A stretch of DNA of 34,261 nucleotides from Bacillota bacterium (GTDB lineage: Bacteria; Bacillota; Clostridia; Christensenellales; Borkfalkiaceae), in the NCBI GenBank assembly GCA_003343805.1, contig QAKM01000029.1, forward strand, positions 1 through 34,261. Direction: 5' to 3'. How positions within the stretch are numbered: position 1 is the first letter of the stretch; the number at the start of each line of letters is the position of its first letter. The notes under the pieces are model-generated. The model saw nothing but the letters and a program-made list of their open reading frames with translations. It was not told where the DNA came from and did no database searches. A program made the translations under genes and the position numbers. Of the stretch, positions 1-7,036 are shown piece by piece.

Positions 1-22
1 GAGTGGAAATCGGAAGAAAAGG

Positions 23-92
23 GCCGCCGACGCAGCGCGTCGGCGGCATGAAATTTTTTGGGCGCGCCGCGGCTTTGAGCCGCGGCGCGCCC
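23..92. terminator. Two consecutive GC-rich perfect hairpins
   Basis: Two perfect inverted repeats lie back to back. The first has an 11-bp stem (23-33 with 37-47, loop AGC) and the second a 15-bp stem (60-74 with 78-92, loop TTG). A six-T run (54-59) follows the first, and GTGTTTCTC plus a five-T run follow the second. They look like the transcription end of a gene lying to the left of the window. No gene is visible in 1-341, which holds these hairpins and then the promoter and leader of the next gene. Which strand is terminated cannot be decided from this window. Confidence 0.6.
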
Positions 93-131
93 GTGTTTCT
101 CATGATTTTTCGGGAAATGTGCAGAGGGGGC

Positions 132-160
132 TTGCGTTTTTTTAAGATTTATGGTATAGT
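132..160 (+). promoter_or_regulatory. Sigma-70-type promoter for the LRR lipoprotein gene
   Basis: The -35 box is TTGCGT (132-137), the spacer is 17 bases, and the -10 box is TATAGT (155-160) with an extended TGG just before it. The predicted start is at about 166-168. That is exactly where the first stem of the structured leader begins, which supports both calls. Confidence 0.7.
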
Positions 161-166
161 GAAGGC

Positions 167-250
167 GGCGTAAAACTGAATCGAACCAGTTATAAGGTAC
201 GAAGCGGCATTTCGTATCTCTATTTCCTTATGACTGGAAAGTTTTACGCC
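167..250 (+). ncRNA. Candidate structured leader RNA, aptamer-like domain
   Basis: This is an 84-base rod of three stacked helices. P1 is 11 perfect pairs (167-177 with 240-250). An asymmetric internal loop follows (178-185 opposite AA 238-239). P2 is 12 pairs with one U-G (186-197 with 226-237). P3 is 6 pairs (198-203 with 211-216) closed by a 7-base loop, with a 9-base bulge (217-225) between the 3' strands of P3 and P2. It starts at the predicted transcription start and sits upstream of an antiterminator/terminator pair. I do not recognise it as a known riboswitch class. It could also be a small inverted-repeat insertion. Confidence 0.55.
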
Positions 251-253
251 AAT

Positions 254-317
254 GAACGGAGATACCTTAAATGCAGGGCGTGTCTCCGTTCGGAGACGCG
301 CTTTTTTTACGCCCTGC
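254..317 (+). promoter_or_regulatory. Antiterminator/terminator switch (attenuator)
   Basis: A terminator hairpin has arms 278-288 and 291-301 and is followed by seven Ts (302-308). Its 5' arm is also complementary to upstream bases: 254-265 can pair with 280-291 in a 12-bp helix with one G-U, which would destroy the terminator. A third alternative, 273-281 with 309-317 (9 perfect pairs), spans the T run. TACCTTA at 263-269 repeats the complement of TAAGGTA at 193-199 in the upstream domain, so that domain could control which helix forms. The Shine-Dalgarno and start of the LRR gene follow at once. Confidence 0.6.
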
Positions 318-341
318 AAAGAAATTTTATGGAGGGAACTT

Positions 342-2477
342 ATGAAAAAGCTTGGCATTTTGCTGCTTGCAGCTGCCTTTGCGGTTTGCGGGTTGATGAC
401 GTTTGCCGCCTGCAACGAAGAAACGCTCGACCCCGGCGACGATCCTATCGTCACCCCCGAGCCCGACGAGCCTGGGAAGCCTGAGGAACCGGAAGCGACG
501 GAGGGTTTGGTGTTTGAATTGATCACCACGGAAAATAGTGACGGTTTCGATGGATTCGAAGAGTTCTTTGGTGAAGGCTTTGAAGATTTCTATGTGTGCA
601 CCGGGCTGACAGTCGCCGAGGAGAACGTCGTTATCCCTTCAACTTACAATGGATTGCCCGTTCGTGCGTTTTCCTGGTATGGGATGGAAGATGATATTTT
701 GAGTGGTATCACCAGTTTCTACATTCCAGATTCGGTTCAGGTGGTACAGTGGGATATGTGGGGCGAATATGAAATATTTGAAAATCTCACGGATATTCGG
801 TTACCTCGCAACCCGAATGCGATGATTTCCGGCGGCATTTATCTCTCGGGCTGCGCATTCTATAACGATCCGAATAATTGGGAAGACGGTGCGCTGTATA
901 TGGATGATTGGCTGCTCGCGACCAACGACGATCTTCCCGAGGAATACGCCGTAAAACAGGGAACAGTCGGGATCGCAGCCGGCGCTTTTTTGCAGCAGGA
1001 AGATATGGACTATAAAAGTCATGTTAGAAAAGTGACCGTTCCCGACGGCGTTCAGGCTTTGTTTGGTTCTTTTTCCCGCTGTGTTTCCTTGGAAGAAGTC
1101 TTGCTTCCCGATTCGCTCTCTTTCATCGGCATGAATGCGTTCTGGGCTTGCTACAGTTTGACAAGCGTTACGATTCCCGACAGCGTCACGGCTATTGGCG
1201 ATTGGGCGTTCTACTATTGCAGCAGTTTAGAGAGCATTACGATCCCCGACAGTGTCACATCCATCGGCGATTCTGCGTTCGTGTGGTGCCACGGTCTGAC
1301 AAGCATTGTCATCCCCGACAGTGTGGCTTCCATCGGCGACTCGGCATTCGGGGGCTGCAGCAGTCTGACGTGCATCGTCATCCCCGACAGCGTTATTTCT
1401 ATCGGCGATGAGGCGTTCGCGGGTTGCGATAGTTTGACGAGCATCACCGTTGACGCGGGCAATACCGTCTATCACAGCGATGGAAATTGTTTGATCGAGA
1501 CACAAAGCAAAACTCTGATCGCGGGATGCGGAACAAGTGTGATCCCTTCCGATGGCAGCGTCACTTCCATCGGTGAAGGTGCGTTTTCGAATTGCGAGAG
1601 TTTGATGAGTATCACGATTCCCGATAGCGTCACTGTGATCGGCGATAAGGCGTTCCTTAGTTGCAGAAGCCTGGAAAGCGTCATGATCCCTGATAGTGTC
1701 ACTTCTATCGGCGATCTTGCGTTCAAAGGGTGCCACGGTCTGACGAGCATCACGATCCCCGACAGCGTAACTTTTATCGGTTATGGTGCGTTTTCTGAGA
1801 CCGCTTATAATAACGCGTCTAATTGGGAAGACGGCGTGCTCTACATCGGAAATCATTTGATCGGGGCAGAAGAAACTATTTCCGGTAATTTTTCTGTACG
1901 AGAAGGGACGAAAACGATCGCCGGCGAGGCGTTCTCTAGTTGCAGAAGCCTGGAAAGCGTCATGATCCCTGATAGTGTCACTTCTATCGGCGATAGCGCG
2001 TTCGAATATTGCAGTAGCTTGACGAGTATCACGATCCCCGGTAGCGTCACTTTCATCGGCGGGGGTGCGTTTGAGGGTTGCAGCAGTTTGGAAAACGTTG
2101 CAATCCCCGACAGCGTCATCTCCATTGGCGATTTTGCGTTCGCGGGTTGCGGTAGTCTGACGAGCATCGTCATCCCCGACAGCGTTACTTCTATCGGCGA
2201 TGGTGCGTTCGCGTGGTGCAGCGGACTGACGAGCATCACGATCCCCGACAGTGTCACATCCATCGGCGATTCTGCGTTCGAGTGGTGCAGCGGTCTGACG
2301 AGCGTTACGATGGGCGATAATGTGACTTCCATCGGCGATGGGGCATTTGATTGGTGCAGCAGCCTTGAAACCGTGTATTATCGAGGCAGCGAAGAGGAGT
2401 GGAATGAGATCGAGATCGGGGCGGATAATGACGATCTTCTAAATGCAGAAATTATTTTTAATTACACGGGCGAGTGA
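342..2477 (+). CDS. BspA-type leucine-rich-repeat surface lipoprotein
   Basis: A 711-residue secreted protein. Residues 1-23 form a lipoprotein signal peptide (MKKLG, hydrophobic core, lipobox ending at Cys24), followed by a Pro/Glu/Asp-rich linker (about 30-55). From about residue 100 on it is built of roughly fifteen 23-residue LRR_5 repeats with the pattern T-S-I-x-I-P-D-S-V-x-S-I-G-x-x-A-F-x-x-C. It ends with the VYYRG-x(3)-EW motif common at the end of such proteins. BspA-like proteins are cell-surface adhesins or binding proteins, and the ligand here is unknown. The start at 342 was chosen because it has GGAGGG nine bases upstream (331-336) and begins the signal peptide; an upstream in-frame ATG at 252 lies inside the attenuator. 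The gene is monocistronic, ended by the hairpin at 2488. Its repeats include long identical DNA segments, which suggests recent internal duplication. Confidence 0.9.
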   Translation: MKKLGILLLAAAFAVCGLMTFAACNEETLDPGDDPIVTPEPDEPGKPEEPEATEGLVFELITTENSDGFDGFEEFFGEGFEDFYVCTGLTVAEENVVIPSTYNGLPVRAFSWYGMEDDILSGITSFYIPDSVQVVQWDMWGEYEIFENLTDIRLPRNPNAMISGGIYLSGCAFYNDPNNWEDGALYMDDWLLATNDDLPEEYAVKQGTVGIAAGAFLQQEDMDYKSHVRKVTVPDGVQALFGSFSRCVSLEEVLLPDSLSFIGMNAFWACYSLTSVTIPDSVTAIGDWAFYYCSSLESITIPDSVTSIGDSAFVWCHGLTSIVIPDSVASIGDSAFGGCSSLTCIVIPDSVISIGDEAFAGCDSLTSITVDAGNTVYHSDGNCLIETQSKTLIAGCGTSVIPSDGSVTSIGEGAFSNCESLMSITIPDSVTVIGDKAFLSCRSLESVMIPDSVTSIGDLAFKGCHGLTSITIPDSVTFIGYGAFSETAYNNASNWEDGVLYIGNHLIGAEETISGNFSVREGTKTIAGEAFSSCRSLESVMIPDSVTSIGDSAFEYCSSLTSITIPGSVTFIGGGAFEGCSSLENVAIPDSVISIGDFAFAGCGSLTSIVIPDSVTSIGDGAFAWCSGLTSITIPDSVTSIGDSAFEWCSGLTSVTMGDNVTSIGDGAFDWCSSLETVYYRGSEEEWNEIEIGADNDDLLNAEIIFNYTGE

Positions 2478-2487
2478 GAACTGAACG

Positions 2488-2527
2488 GCGGGCGTTTGCA
2501 GTACTGCAAACGCCCGCTTTGTTTTTT
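2488..2527 (+). terminator. Intrinsic terminator of the LRR gene
   Basis: A perfect 15-bp dyad (2488-2502 with 2503-2517) starts ten bases after the stop codon and is followed by TTTGTTTTTT. This is a strong rho-independent terminator. A second 16-base palindrome (CCGTTTTCGAAAACGG, 2550-2565) lies just beyond it. Confidence 0.88.
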
Positions 2528-2580
2528 GCCTGACCGACAAAGAGAACTGCCGTTTTCGAAAACGGACTTGCGAAAATAAG

Positions 2581-2693
2581 GCGACTCCCTCAGTCTCGCT
2601 GCGCTCGACAGCTCCCTCAAGAAGGCGCCTAAAATAAGGAATTTTACAGATCAAGAAAGCATTTGCTCGGCCCTCAAGAAGGCGCCTACAATA
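2581..2693. repeat. Intergenic REP-like repeat with a partial structured-element tail
   Basis: A CTCCCTCAG...GCTCCCTC block (2584-2618) leads into a 23-base sequence (2614-2636, starting CCCTCAAGAAGGCGCC). That sequence recurs with one change at 2671-2693. Between them, at 2652-2668, is CAAGAAAGCATTTGCTC, the same 3' tail carried by the two structured elements at 7092-7394. The reverse strand would encode a REGAVERSETEG-like peptide, which I know as a spurious translation of a short interspersed repeat common in gut Clostridia. No protein is called here. Confidence 0.6.
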
Positions 2694-2699
2694 TGGGAT

Positions 2700-2730
2700 G
2701 CGGCGCGGCGCCCGATGGGCGCCGCGCCGC
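2700..2730 (-). terminator. GC-rich hairpin downstream of the kinase gene
   Basis: A perfect 14-bp stem (2700-2713 with 2717-2730, loop GAT) lies 26 bases beyond the stop of the minus-strand kinase gene. There is no real T run on that strand, so termination is inferred from position and stem strength. Confidence 0.55.
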
Positions 2731-2756
2731 TCTGTCTGTTCCCAATATCGGCAAGA

Positions 2757-3575
2757 TCAGCCGATGGAGATCTTGGTGCAGGGGACTTCGCCCGCAAGGA
2801 CGGAGCGGATGGTGTAGCGGGCGCTCGCGATATACACGGTAGTGCCCTGCGCCGCCGCCTCCTTCACATATTCGAGCTTGGCCTTGGCACCGTTCGCGCC
2901 CGCGCGCGAAGCGCCCGCGCAGTAACGCTTGCACGCCTCGATGTTGGCAACAAGCTCGTAGGCGTCCTTGCCGCATATCGTGCGGATGAGGGTGGAAGGG
3001 TCCTCGGGGTCGGCATAAATTCCCTCCGTGCTCGTGAAGATGAGAAGGTTCTTCGCCTTCACGAGGCAGGCGATGCGGGAAGCCGTCTCGTCGTTGTCGA
3101 CGCCCTCAAAGACGTGCCCGCCGTTTTCGCGCAGCGCCGCGATCTCCATGCGCCTGTTCTCCTCGTTGGAGACGGGGTCGTTGTAGTTGACGATGGGAAT
3201 GGCGTTCTGCTCGCGGCAGCGGAGGAGCAGCGATTTTAGGTGCTCGCTCTTTTTCTCGTCGTTGAAATGCCCGTGCTCGACGAGCACCTGCCGCACCGAA
3301 TAGCCGGGGTCGATGAACTGGCGGTAGGTCTGCATGAGGATCGCCTGCCCCTGCGCGGCATAGTCCGTCTTGGCGTTTTCGCCCTGAAGCTCCTTCCCGC
3401 CGCGGGAAAGATGGTCGATACGGCCGATCTCCGTCGCGCCGCTCGACACCCAGATGTAGCCCGGGCGCAGCTCGCGCGAAAGGCGCGCCACGCGCGTATA
3501 GTCGATGATGCCGTCCTCCCGGTCGATGAGCGCCATCGAACCGATCTTGCCGACGAGCTCGGTATCAAAAGTCAT
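2757..3575 (-). CDS. proB: Amino-acid-kinase family protein, glutamate 5-kinase-like
   Basis: A 272-residue single-domain kinase of the amino acid kinase fold. Glutamate 5-kinase phosphorylates glutamate to glutamyl-5-phosphate, the first step of proline synthesis. Family signs in order: a G-K-I-G-S phosphate-binding segment (about 9-13), V-S-S-G-A (about 43-47), the A-A-Q-G-Q-A-I-L-M block, N-Y-N-D-P-V (about 129-134), the G-V-D-N-D-E-T-A-S segment, and a C-terminal G-A-N-G-A-K-A-K-L-E motif. It lacks the C-terminal PUA domain of longer ProB proteins. The N-terminus is short and slightly atypical (GKIGS where KVGTS or KIGSS is usual). No proA is adjacent. The start is supported by AGGAGA seven bases upstream. 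The substrate is uncertain, since uridylate or carbamate kinase-like paralogs share the fold. The symbol is given for the family. Confidence 0.72.
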   Translation of the reverse strand: MTFDTELVGKIGSMALIDREDGIIDYTRVARLSRELRPGYIWVSSGATEIGRIDHLSRGGKELQGENAKTDYAAQGQAILMQTYRQFIDPGYSVRQVLVEHGHFNDEKKSEHLKSLLLRCREQNAIPIVNYNDPVSNEENRRMEIAALRENGGHVFEGVDNDETASRIACLVKAKNLLIFTSTEGIYADPEDPSTLIRTICGKDAYELVANIEACKRYCAGASRAGANGAKAKLEYVKEAAAQGTTVYIASARYTIRSVLAGEVPCTKISIG

Positions 3576-3590
3576 ATTGTCTCCTTTTTT

Positions 3591-3634
3591 GCGCCCGCAT
3601 GGGGCGCGCGGCGCGCCCCATGCGGGCGCGTTTT
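3591..3634. terminator. 19-bp perfect GC hairpin between divergent genes
   Basis: Arms 3591-3609 and 3611-3629 are perfectly complementary, and TTTTT follows on the plus strand (3631-3635). On the minus strand it lies inside the predicted leader of the kinase mRNA, directly before the Shine-Dalgarno, and is followed by As rather than Ts. As a terminator it can therefore act only on plus-strand (antisense) transcription, although no plus-strand gene precedes it closely. A role in the kinase leader is also possible. Confidence 0.6.
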
Positions 3635-3644
3635 TCTTTCTCTT

Positions 3645-3673
3645 ATCTTAACATGAACGCCATAAAATTGCAA
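3645..3673 (-). promoter_or_regulatory. Probable promoter of the glutamate-kinase-like gene
   Basis: Read on the minus strand: TTGCAA (3673-3668), a 17-base spacer, and TAAGAT (3650-3645). The predicted start is near 3638, giving a leader of about 60 bases that contains the 19-bp hairpin. Moderate match to consensus. Confidence 0.5.
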
Positions 3674-3684
3674 ATACTTTTTCC

Positions 3685-4092
3685 ATGCGAAGGTTTTTCC
3701 TCATGTTGGCCCTTGCGGGCTGTTTTTTGTTTTCGGGCTGCGATGTCCGCGAAATGTCCTCCCTCAAAGAGCTCTCCATGCCCTATGCGGGGGAGTATCT
3801 CTGCTGGGAGCTGCGGATGGGGGAGAGGGATGTGCTCCCGCTGTTTGAGAGCGTCGTTTTGACGCTGGAGCGGGACGGGCGCTTTTCCCTCGTCTACCGC
3901 CGCAGGGGCGGCGGAGAGGGCGGCCTTTCGGGCAGCTATACCCTCGACGGCGAGTCGGGCTCGGTCGAGTTCGCCATCGAGGGAGGGAACGGAAAGACGG
4001 TGCGCTCCTTCCCCTACGAAAAGGGGTGCATCTGCATCGAGGTGCCCCTTCTCGATCGGCTGTTCTTTGCAAAATTTGCGCCGCGTTCGTAG
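3685..4092 (+). CDS. Small putative lipoprotein
   Basis: A 135-residue protein. It has a short lipoprotein signal (MRRFFLMLALAG, then L-F-S-G-Cys19). The mature part is small and beta-rich in pattern, with G-E-Y-L-C-W-E-L near the front, an F-S-L-V-Y-R-R strand and an L-S-G-S-Y-T-L-D motif near residue 90. The last segments resemble the repeating beta-strands of lipocalin-like or DUF-type extracytoplasmic domains, but I do not recognise the family. No clear Shine-Dalgarno precedes the ATG at 3685; Met7 is an alternative start. It is transcribed divergently from the kinase gene and ends about 30 bases before the helicase promoter, so it is probably a single-gene unit. Confidence 0.65.
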   Translation: MRRFFLMLALAGCFLFSGCDVREMSSLKELSMPYAGEYLCWELRMGERDVLPLFESVVLTLERDGRFSLVYRRRGGGEGGLSGSYTLDGESGSVEFAIEGGNGKTVRSFPYEKGCICIEVPLLDRLFFAKFAPRS

Positions 4093-4120
4093 AAATCAGA
4101 GAGAAATTTAGAACATACGT

Positions 4121-4149
4121 TTGCATTTTGGCGCAAAGTGTGCTATAAT
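4121..4149 (+). promoter_or_regulatory. Consensus extended -10 promoter, leaderless helicase gene
   Basis: TTGCAT (4121-4126), a 17-base spacer ending TGC, and TATAAT (4144-4149). Only seven bases separate the -10 box from the ATG at 4157, so the expected start nucleotide is the A of the ATG or one base before it. Confidence 0.75.
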
Positions 4150-4156
4150 GCCCGAT

Positions 4157-5416
4157 ATGGAAGCGTTGGAGCCCATTCGCCTCACCCGCGATCAGGAGGA
4201 GGCGGCCGCCCTCATCGAGGAGTGGTTTTTACACCTTTCCAACCAAATATTCGTTCTCTGCGGCTATGCGGGCACGGGAAAGACGTACCTCGTCGATCAT
4301 GTCGTGCGCGCGCTGGGACTCAAAGCGGGGGAGAGCGCCGTGTTCGTCACGCCGACGGGCAAGGCGGCCTCCGTCCTGTTGCGCGCGGGAACGCCTGCGG
4401 GTACGCTGCACAGCCTCATCTACACGCTCGAAGAGGAGATCGAGGTCAACGAGGACGGCGAGGTCGTCTCCGAACGCTTTCTGCGCTTCGTGCGGCGGGA
4501 GAAGATCCCGCAGGAGATCAAACTCATCGTCGTGGACGAGACGTCGATGGTCTCCGACGAGATGCTCCGAGACCTTCTCTCGTACGGCGTCAAATGCCTC
4601 TTCTGCGGCGATCCCGCGCAGCTTCCGCCCGTCGGGGGGAGCAATACGCTGCTCTCCATGCCCTGCTGCACGCTGACGCAGATCGTGCGGCAGGAGGAGA
4701 ACGATCCCATCGTGCGGCTTGCGGCGATGGCGCGGGCGGGGCAGCACATCCCCATCGGGGAGTACGGCGAGCACGCCGTCGTCATCTCGGCGCGCGATTT
4801 CGGGGAACGGGAGCGGGCGCGGCTGTTTCCGAAGGCCGATCAGATCATCGCGGGCACCAACCGCACGCGGGCGCGCATCAATGCGGATACGAGGCGGTAT
4901 CTTGGTATCCCGCCCGAAAGCAAGCTGCCCATCGACGGCGAAAAGCTCATCTGCACGCTGAATAACTGGAGCAAGGCGCTCGATCGGGACAAGACCTTTC
5001 ACCTCGTCAACGGCATCATCGGCAAGTGCTACAATGTGCGTCAGCAGCAGGACGGGCTGTTGCAGCTCGACTTTCAGGCGGACTTTCTCTGCGACGTGTG
5101 CCGCGACCTTCCCGCCGACGCGGGCATCTTCACCGAGGGGCAGTACTTCCACGGCTACGGCGACAAGGCGTGCCTGCTCGAGAGCGGCGTACTCGTGCAC
5201 GAGCGCAATGCGGCGATGCTGCGCCGCTTCAAGGTGCGGCGGGAGGACACCATCGACCGCTTTGAATTTGCCTATGCCGTTACCTGCCACAAGGCGCAGG
5301 GGTCGGAGTACGACTTCGTTATCGTCTTTGACGAGTCGCGCTTCTTCGAGGACAGTTCGCGCTGGCTGTATACCGCCATCACGCGGGCAAAGAAGAAACT
5401 CATCATCGTGAGATAA
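4157..5416 (+). CDS. RecD/Dda-like superfamily 1 DNA helicase
   Basis: A 419-residue ATP-dependent helicase. Walker A is G-Y-A-G-T-G-K-T (36-43), Walker B is V-V-D-E-T-S-M (125-131), and motif III is G-D-P-A-Q-L-P-P-V (151-159). Near the C-terminus are the UvrD_C_2-type motif V-T-C-H-K-A-Q-G-S-E-Y (about 378-390) and Y-T-A-I-T-R-A-K-K-K-L. This is the compact 5'-3' SF1B form seen in RecD2 cores and in phage Dda-type helicases. It lacks the long N-terminal region of RecD2. A role in DNA repair, recombination or fork processing is inferred. The start at 4157 is favoured because the protein aligns from there and because upstream in-frame codons lie inside the promoter. No Shine-Dalgarno exists, which suggests leaderless translation. 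Convergent with the MATE gene. Confidence 0.82.
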   Translation: MEALEPIRLTRDQEEAAALIEEWFLHLSNQIFVLCGYAGTGKTYLVDHVVRALGLKAGESAVFVTPTGKAASVLLRAGTPAGTLHSLIYTLEEEIEVNEDGEVVSERFLRFVRREKIPQEIKLIVVDETSMVSDEMLRDLLSYGVKCLFCGDPAQLPPVGGSNTLLSMPCCTLTQIVRQEENDPIVRLAAMARAGQHIPIGEYGEHAVVISARDFGERERARLFPKADQIIAGTNRTRARINADTRRYLGIPPESKLPIDGEKLICTLNNWSKALDRDKTFHLVNGIIGKCYNVRQQQDGLLQLDFQADFLCDVCRDLPADAGIFTEGQYFHGYGDKACLLESGVLVHERNAAMLRRFKVRREDTIDRFEFAYAVTCHKAQGSEYDFVIVFDESRFFEDSSRWLYTAITRAKKKLIIVR

Positions 5417-5469
5417 GCGGTTTGGAACGCCGCGCGCCCGGTGAAACCTGACAGAAACATAGAAACGAT

Positions 5470-5511
5470 GCGGCGGCGCGCCCTCTTGGGCGCGCCGCCG
5501 CGTGTTATTTT
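5470..5511. terminator. Shared terminator between convergent genes
   Basis: A perfect 14-bp stem (5470-5483 with 5488-5501, loop TCTT) lies between the helicase stop (5416) and the MATE stop (5521). T-rich sequence follows on the plus strand (GTGTTATTTT), and a weaker T-containing stretch follows on the minus strand. It probably ends both transcripts. Confidence 0.75.
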
Positions 5512-5520
5512 GCAAAGACC

Positions 5521-6996
5521 TTAGTTTTGTTCCTCGGAGGGCGCGGGCGGCTGTTCCGGTCCTGCCGCTTCAACTGCCTCTGCCGCTGCTTCCGCCGTCT
5601 CCGCCGCGGGCAGGGGCGCCGGGGCGCTCTTCAGCATTCTGCGCAGCGTGAAGATCATCGTGAGGAAACTTGCGAGTCCCCCGACGAGGTTGGAGATGGG
5701 CTCGGCGATGAACACGCCGTTGACCCCGAGCGTGCCGATGCGGGGCAGCAGAAGGGTGAGCGGCACGACGATGATGATCTTGCGGAAGAGCGAGAAGAAC
5801 ACCGCCTGCTTCGCCTTGCCGAGGCCGACGAAGGTGCTCTGTCCCGTGAATTGGAACGCCATGAAGAAGAATCCGAAGAAATACAGGTGCATGGCGGGCA
5901 CGCCGAGGTCGAGGAGCTCTTGATCCTCGACAAAGACGGAGAGAAGCGGGCGCGGGAACAGGAAGAGGATGAGCCACACAAGCGCCATGTAGACGATGCC
6001 GATGACCGCCGTAAACGCCATCGCGTTCCAGATGCGCTTATACTGCCCCGCGCCTAAGTTGTAGCCGATGACGGGCTGCGAGGCGTTCGTCAGCCCCTGG
6101 ATGGGCAGGGAGACGACGTCGCGCAGGGAGTTGAGCGCCGTCATGATGCCGATGTACATATCGCCGAGCATGACGCCGCCCACGCTCTTCAAGGTCGCGT
6201 TGCAGGCGATCTGCACGGCCCCGTTGGAGGCGTTCATCACAAAGCCCGTCGTGCCGAGCGCCACGATGCTCTTCAAGATGCGCGCTTCGGGCTTGAAGTA
6301 TTGTTTCCGAAGGCGCAGCGTCGTCTTTTTTCCGCACAAAAAGAGGATCACCCACGCCGCGGAGACCGCCTGCGAGAGGACGGTCGCGACGGCCGCGCCC
6401 TTGACGCCCATTTCAAAGACGAAGATGAAGAGGGGATCGAGCGCGATGTTGACGACCGCCCCTGCCGCCACCGTCACCATGCCGTACTTGGTGTAGCCCT
6501 GCACGTTGATGAAGCCGTTCATGCCCGTCGCGAGCATCACGAGCGGCGTGCCGATGAGATAGATGTTGAGGTATTCTGCGGCGTAGGGGTACGTTGCGTC
6601 GCTCGCGCCGAAGAGATAGAGGATGGGCTTCATGAGGGGATAGCACAGCGCCATCACGAGGAGGGAGCAGCCAAGCAGCGCCGTGAAGGTGTTGCCCATG
6701 ATCTTTTCGGCGTGCGCCGTTTCGTGGCGGCCGCGGTCGATGGAGCAGAGGGGCGCGCCGCCCGTACCGAAGAGATTGGTGAAGGCAAGCACCAGTGTCA
6801 CGATGGGGAAGGTGAGTCCCAGCCCCGTGAAGGCGTTCGCGGAGTCCGTGGGAAGATGCCCGATGTAGATGCGGTCCACGAGGTTGTAGAGCATCTGCAC
6901 GAGCATGGCAACGGTCATCGGCACGGCGAGCCGCACGATGTGTTTTCTGACGCTTCCCTTTGAAAAGTCGTTTTTGATATCGTCGGATGTGTTCAT
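5521..6996 (-). CDS. MATE-family multidrug/cation efflux transporter
   Basis: A 491-residue inner-membrane protein with about twelve hydrophobic segments in two halves, as expected for MATE (MatE) Na+- or H+-coupled exporters. The N-terminus (D-D-I-K-N-D-F-S-K-G-S-V-R-K-H-I) and the L-V-D-R-I-Y-I-G-H segment are typical of clostridial MATE proteins related to MepA. The second half carries the matching G-A-x-Q-P-V-I-G-Y-N-type motif (here N-A-S-Q-P-V-I-G-Y-N). The last 35 residues are an unusual Ala/Glu/Pro-rich cytoplasmic tail. The start at 6996 fits the family, but no Shine-Dalgarno or close -10 box is visible upstream. It lies downstream, on the same strand, of the TetM-like gene, with the structured repeat region between. 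The substrate is unknown. Confidence 0.9.
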   Translation of the reverse strand: MNTSDDIKNDFSKGSVRKHIVRLAVPMTVAMLVQMLYNLVDRIYIGHLPTDSANAFTGLGLTFPIVTLVLAFTNLFGTGGAPLCSIDRGRHETAHAEKIMGNTFTALLGCSLLVMALCYPLMKPILYLFGASDATYPYAAEYLNIYLIGTPLVMLATGMNGFINVQGYTKYGMVTVAAGAVVNIALDPLFIFVFEMGVKGAAVATVLSQAVSAAWVILFLCGKKTTLRLRKQYFKPEARILKSIVALGTTGFVMNASNGAVQIACNATLKSVGGVMLGDMYIGIMTALNSLRDVVSLPIQGLTNASQPVIGYNLGAGQYKRIWNAMAFTAVIGIVYMALVWLILFLFPRPLLSVFVEDQELLDLGVPAMHLYFFGFFFMAFQFTGQSTFVGLGKAKQAVFFSLFRKIIIVVPLTLLLPRIGTLGVNGVFIAEPISNLVGGLASFLTMIFTLRRMLKSAPAPLPAAETAEAAAEAVEAAGPEQPPAPSEEQN

Positions 6997-7036
6997 AGTC
7001 TGAATTTGGGTGGGGTGCGGGAAGTTTTATTACTCC

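Noticed and set aside
167..250. Invertible promoter switch flanked by inverted repeats
   Set aside because: The promoter lies outside the repeats (132-160) and the segment between them has no promoter, so inversion would not switch transcription.
181..250. tRNA-like cloverleaf in the leader
   Set aside because: Helices form a single rod; no anticodon or T arm and no CCA end.
252..341. N-terminal extension of the LRR protein
   Set aside because: It would be translated from the attenuator; the signal peptide and Shine-Dalgarno fix the start at 342.
4229..5515. 428-codon open frame on the minus strand
   Set aside because: Shadow of the helicase gene, running through the shared terminator.
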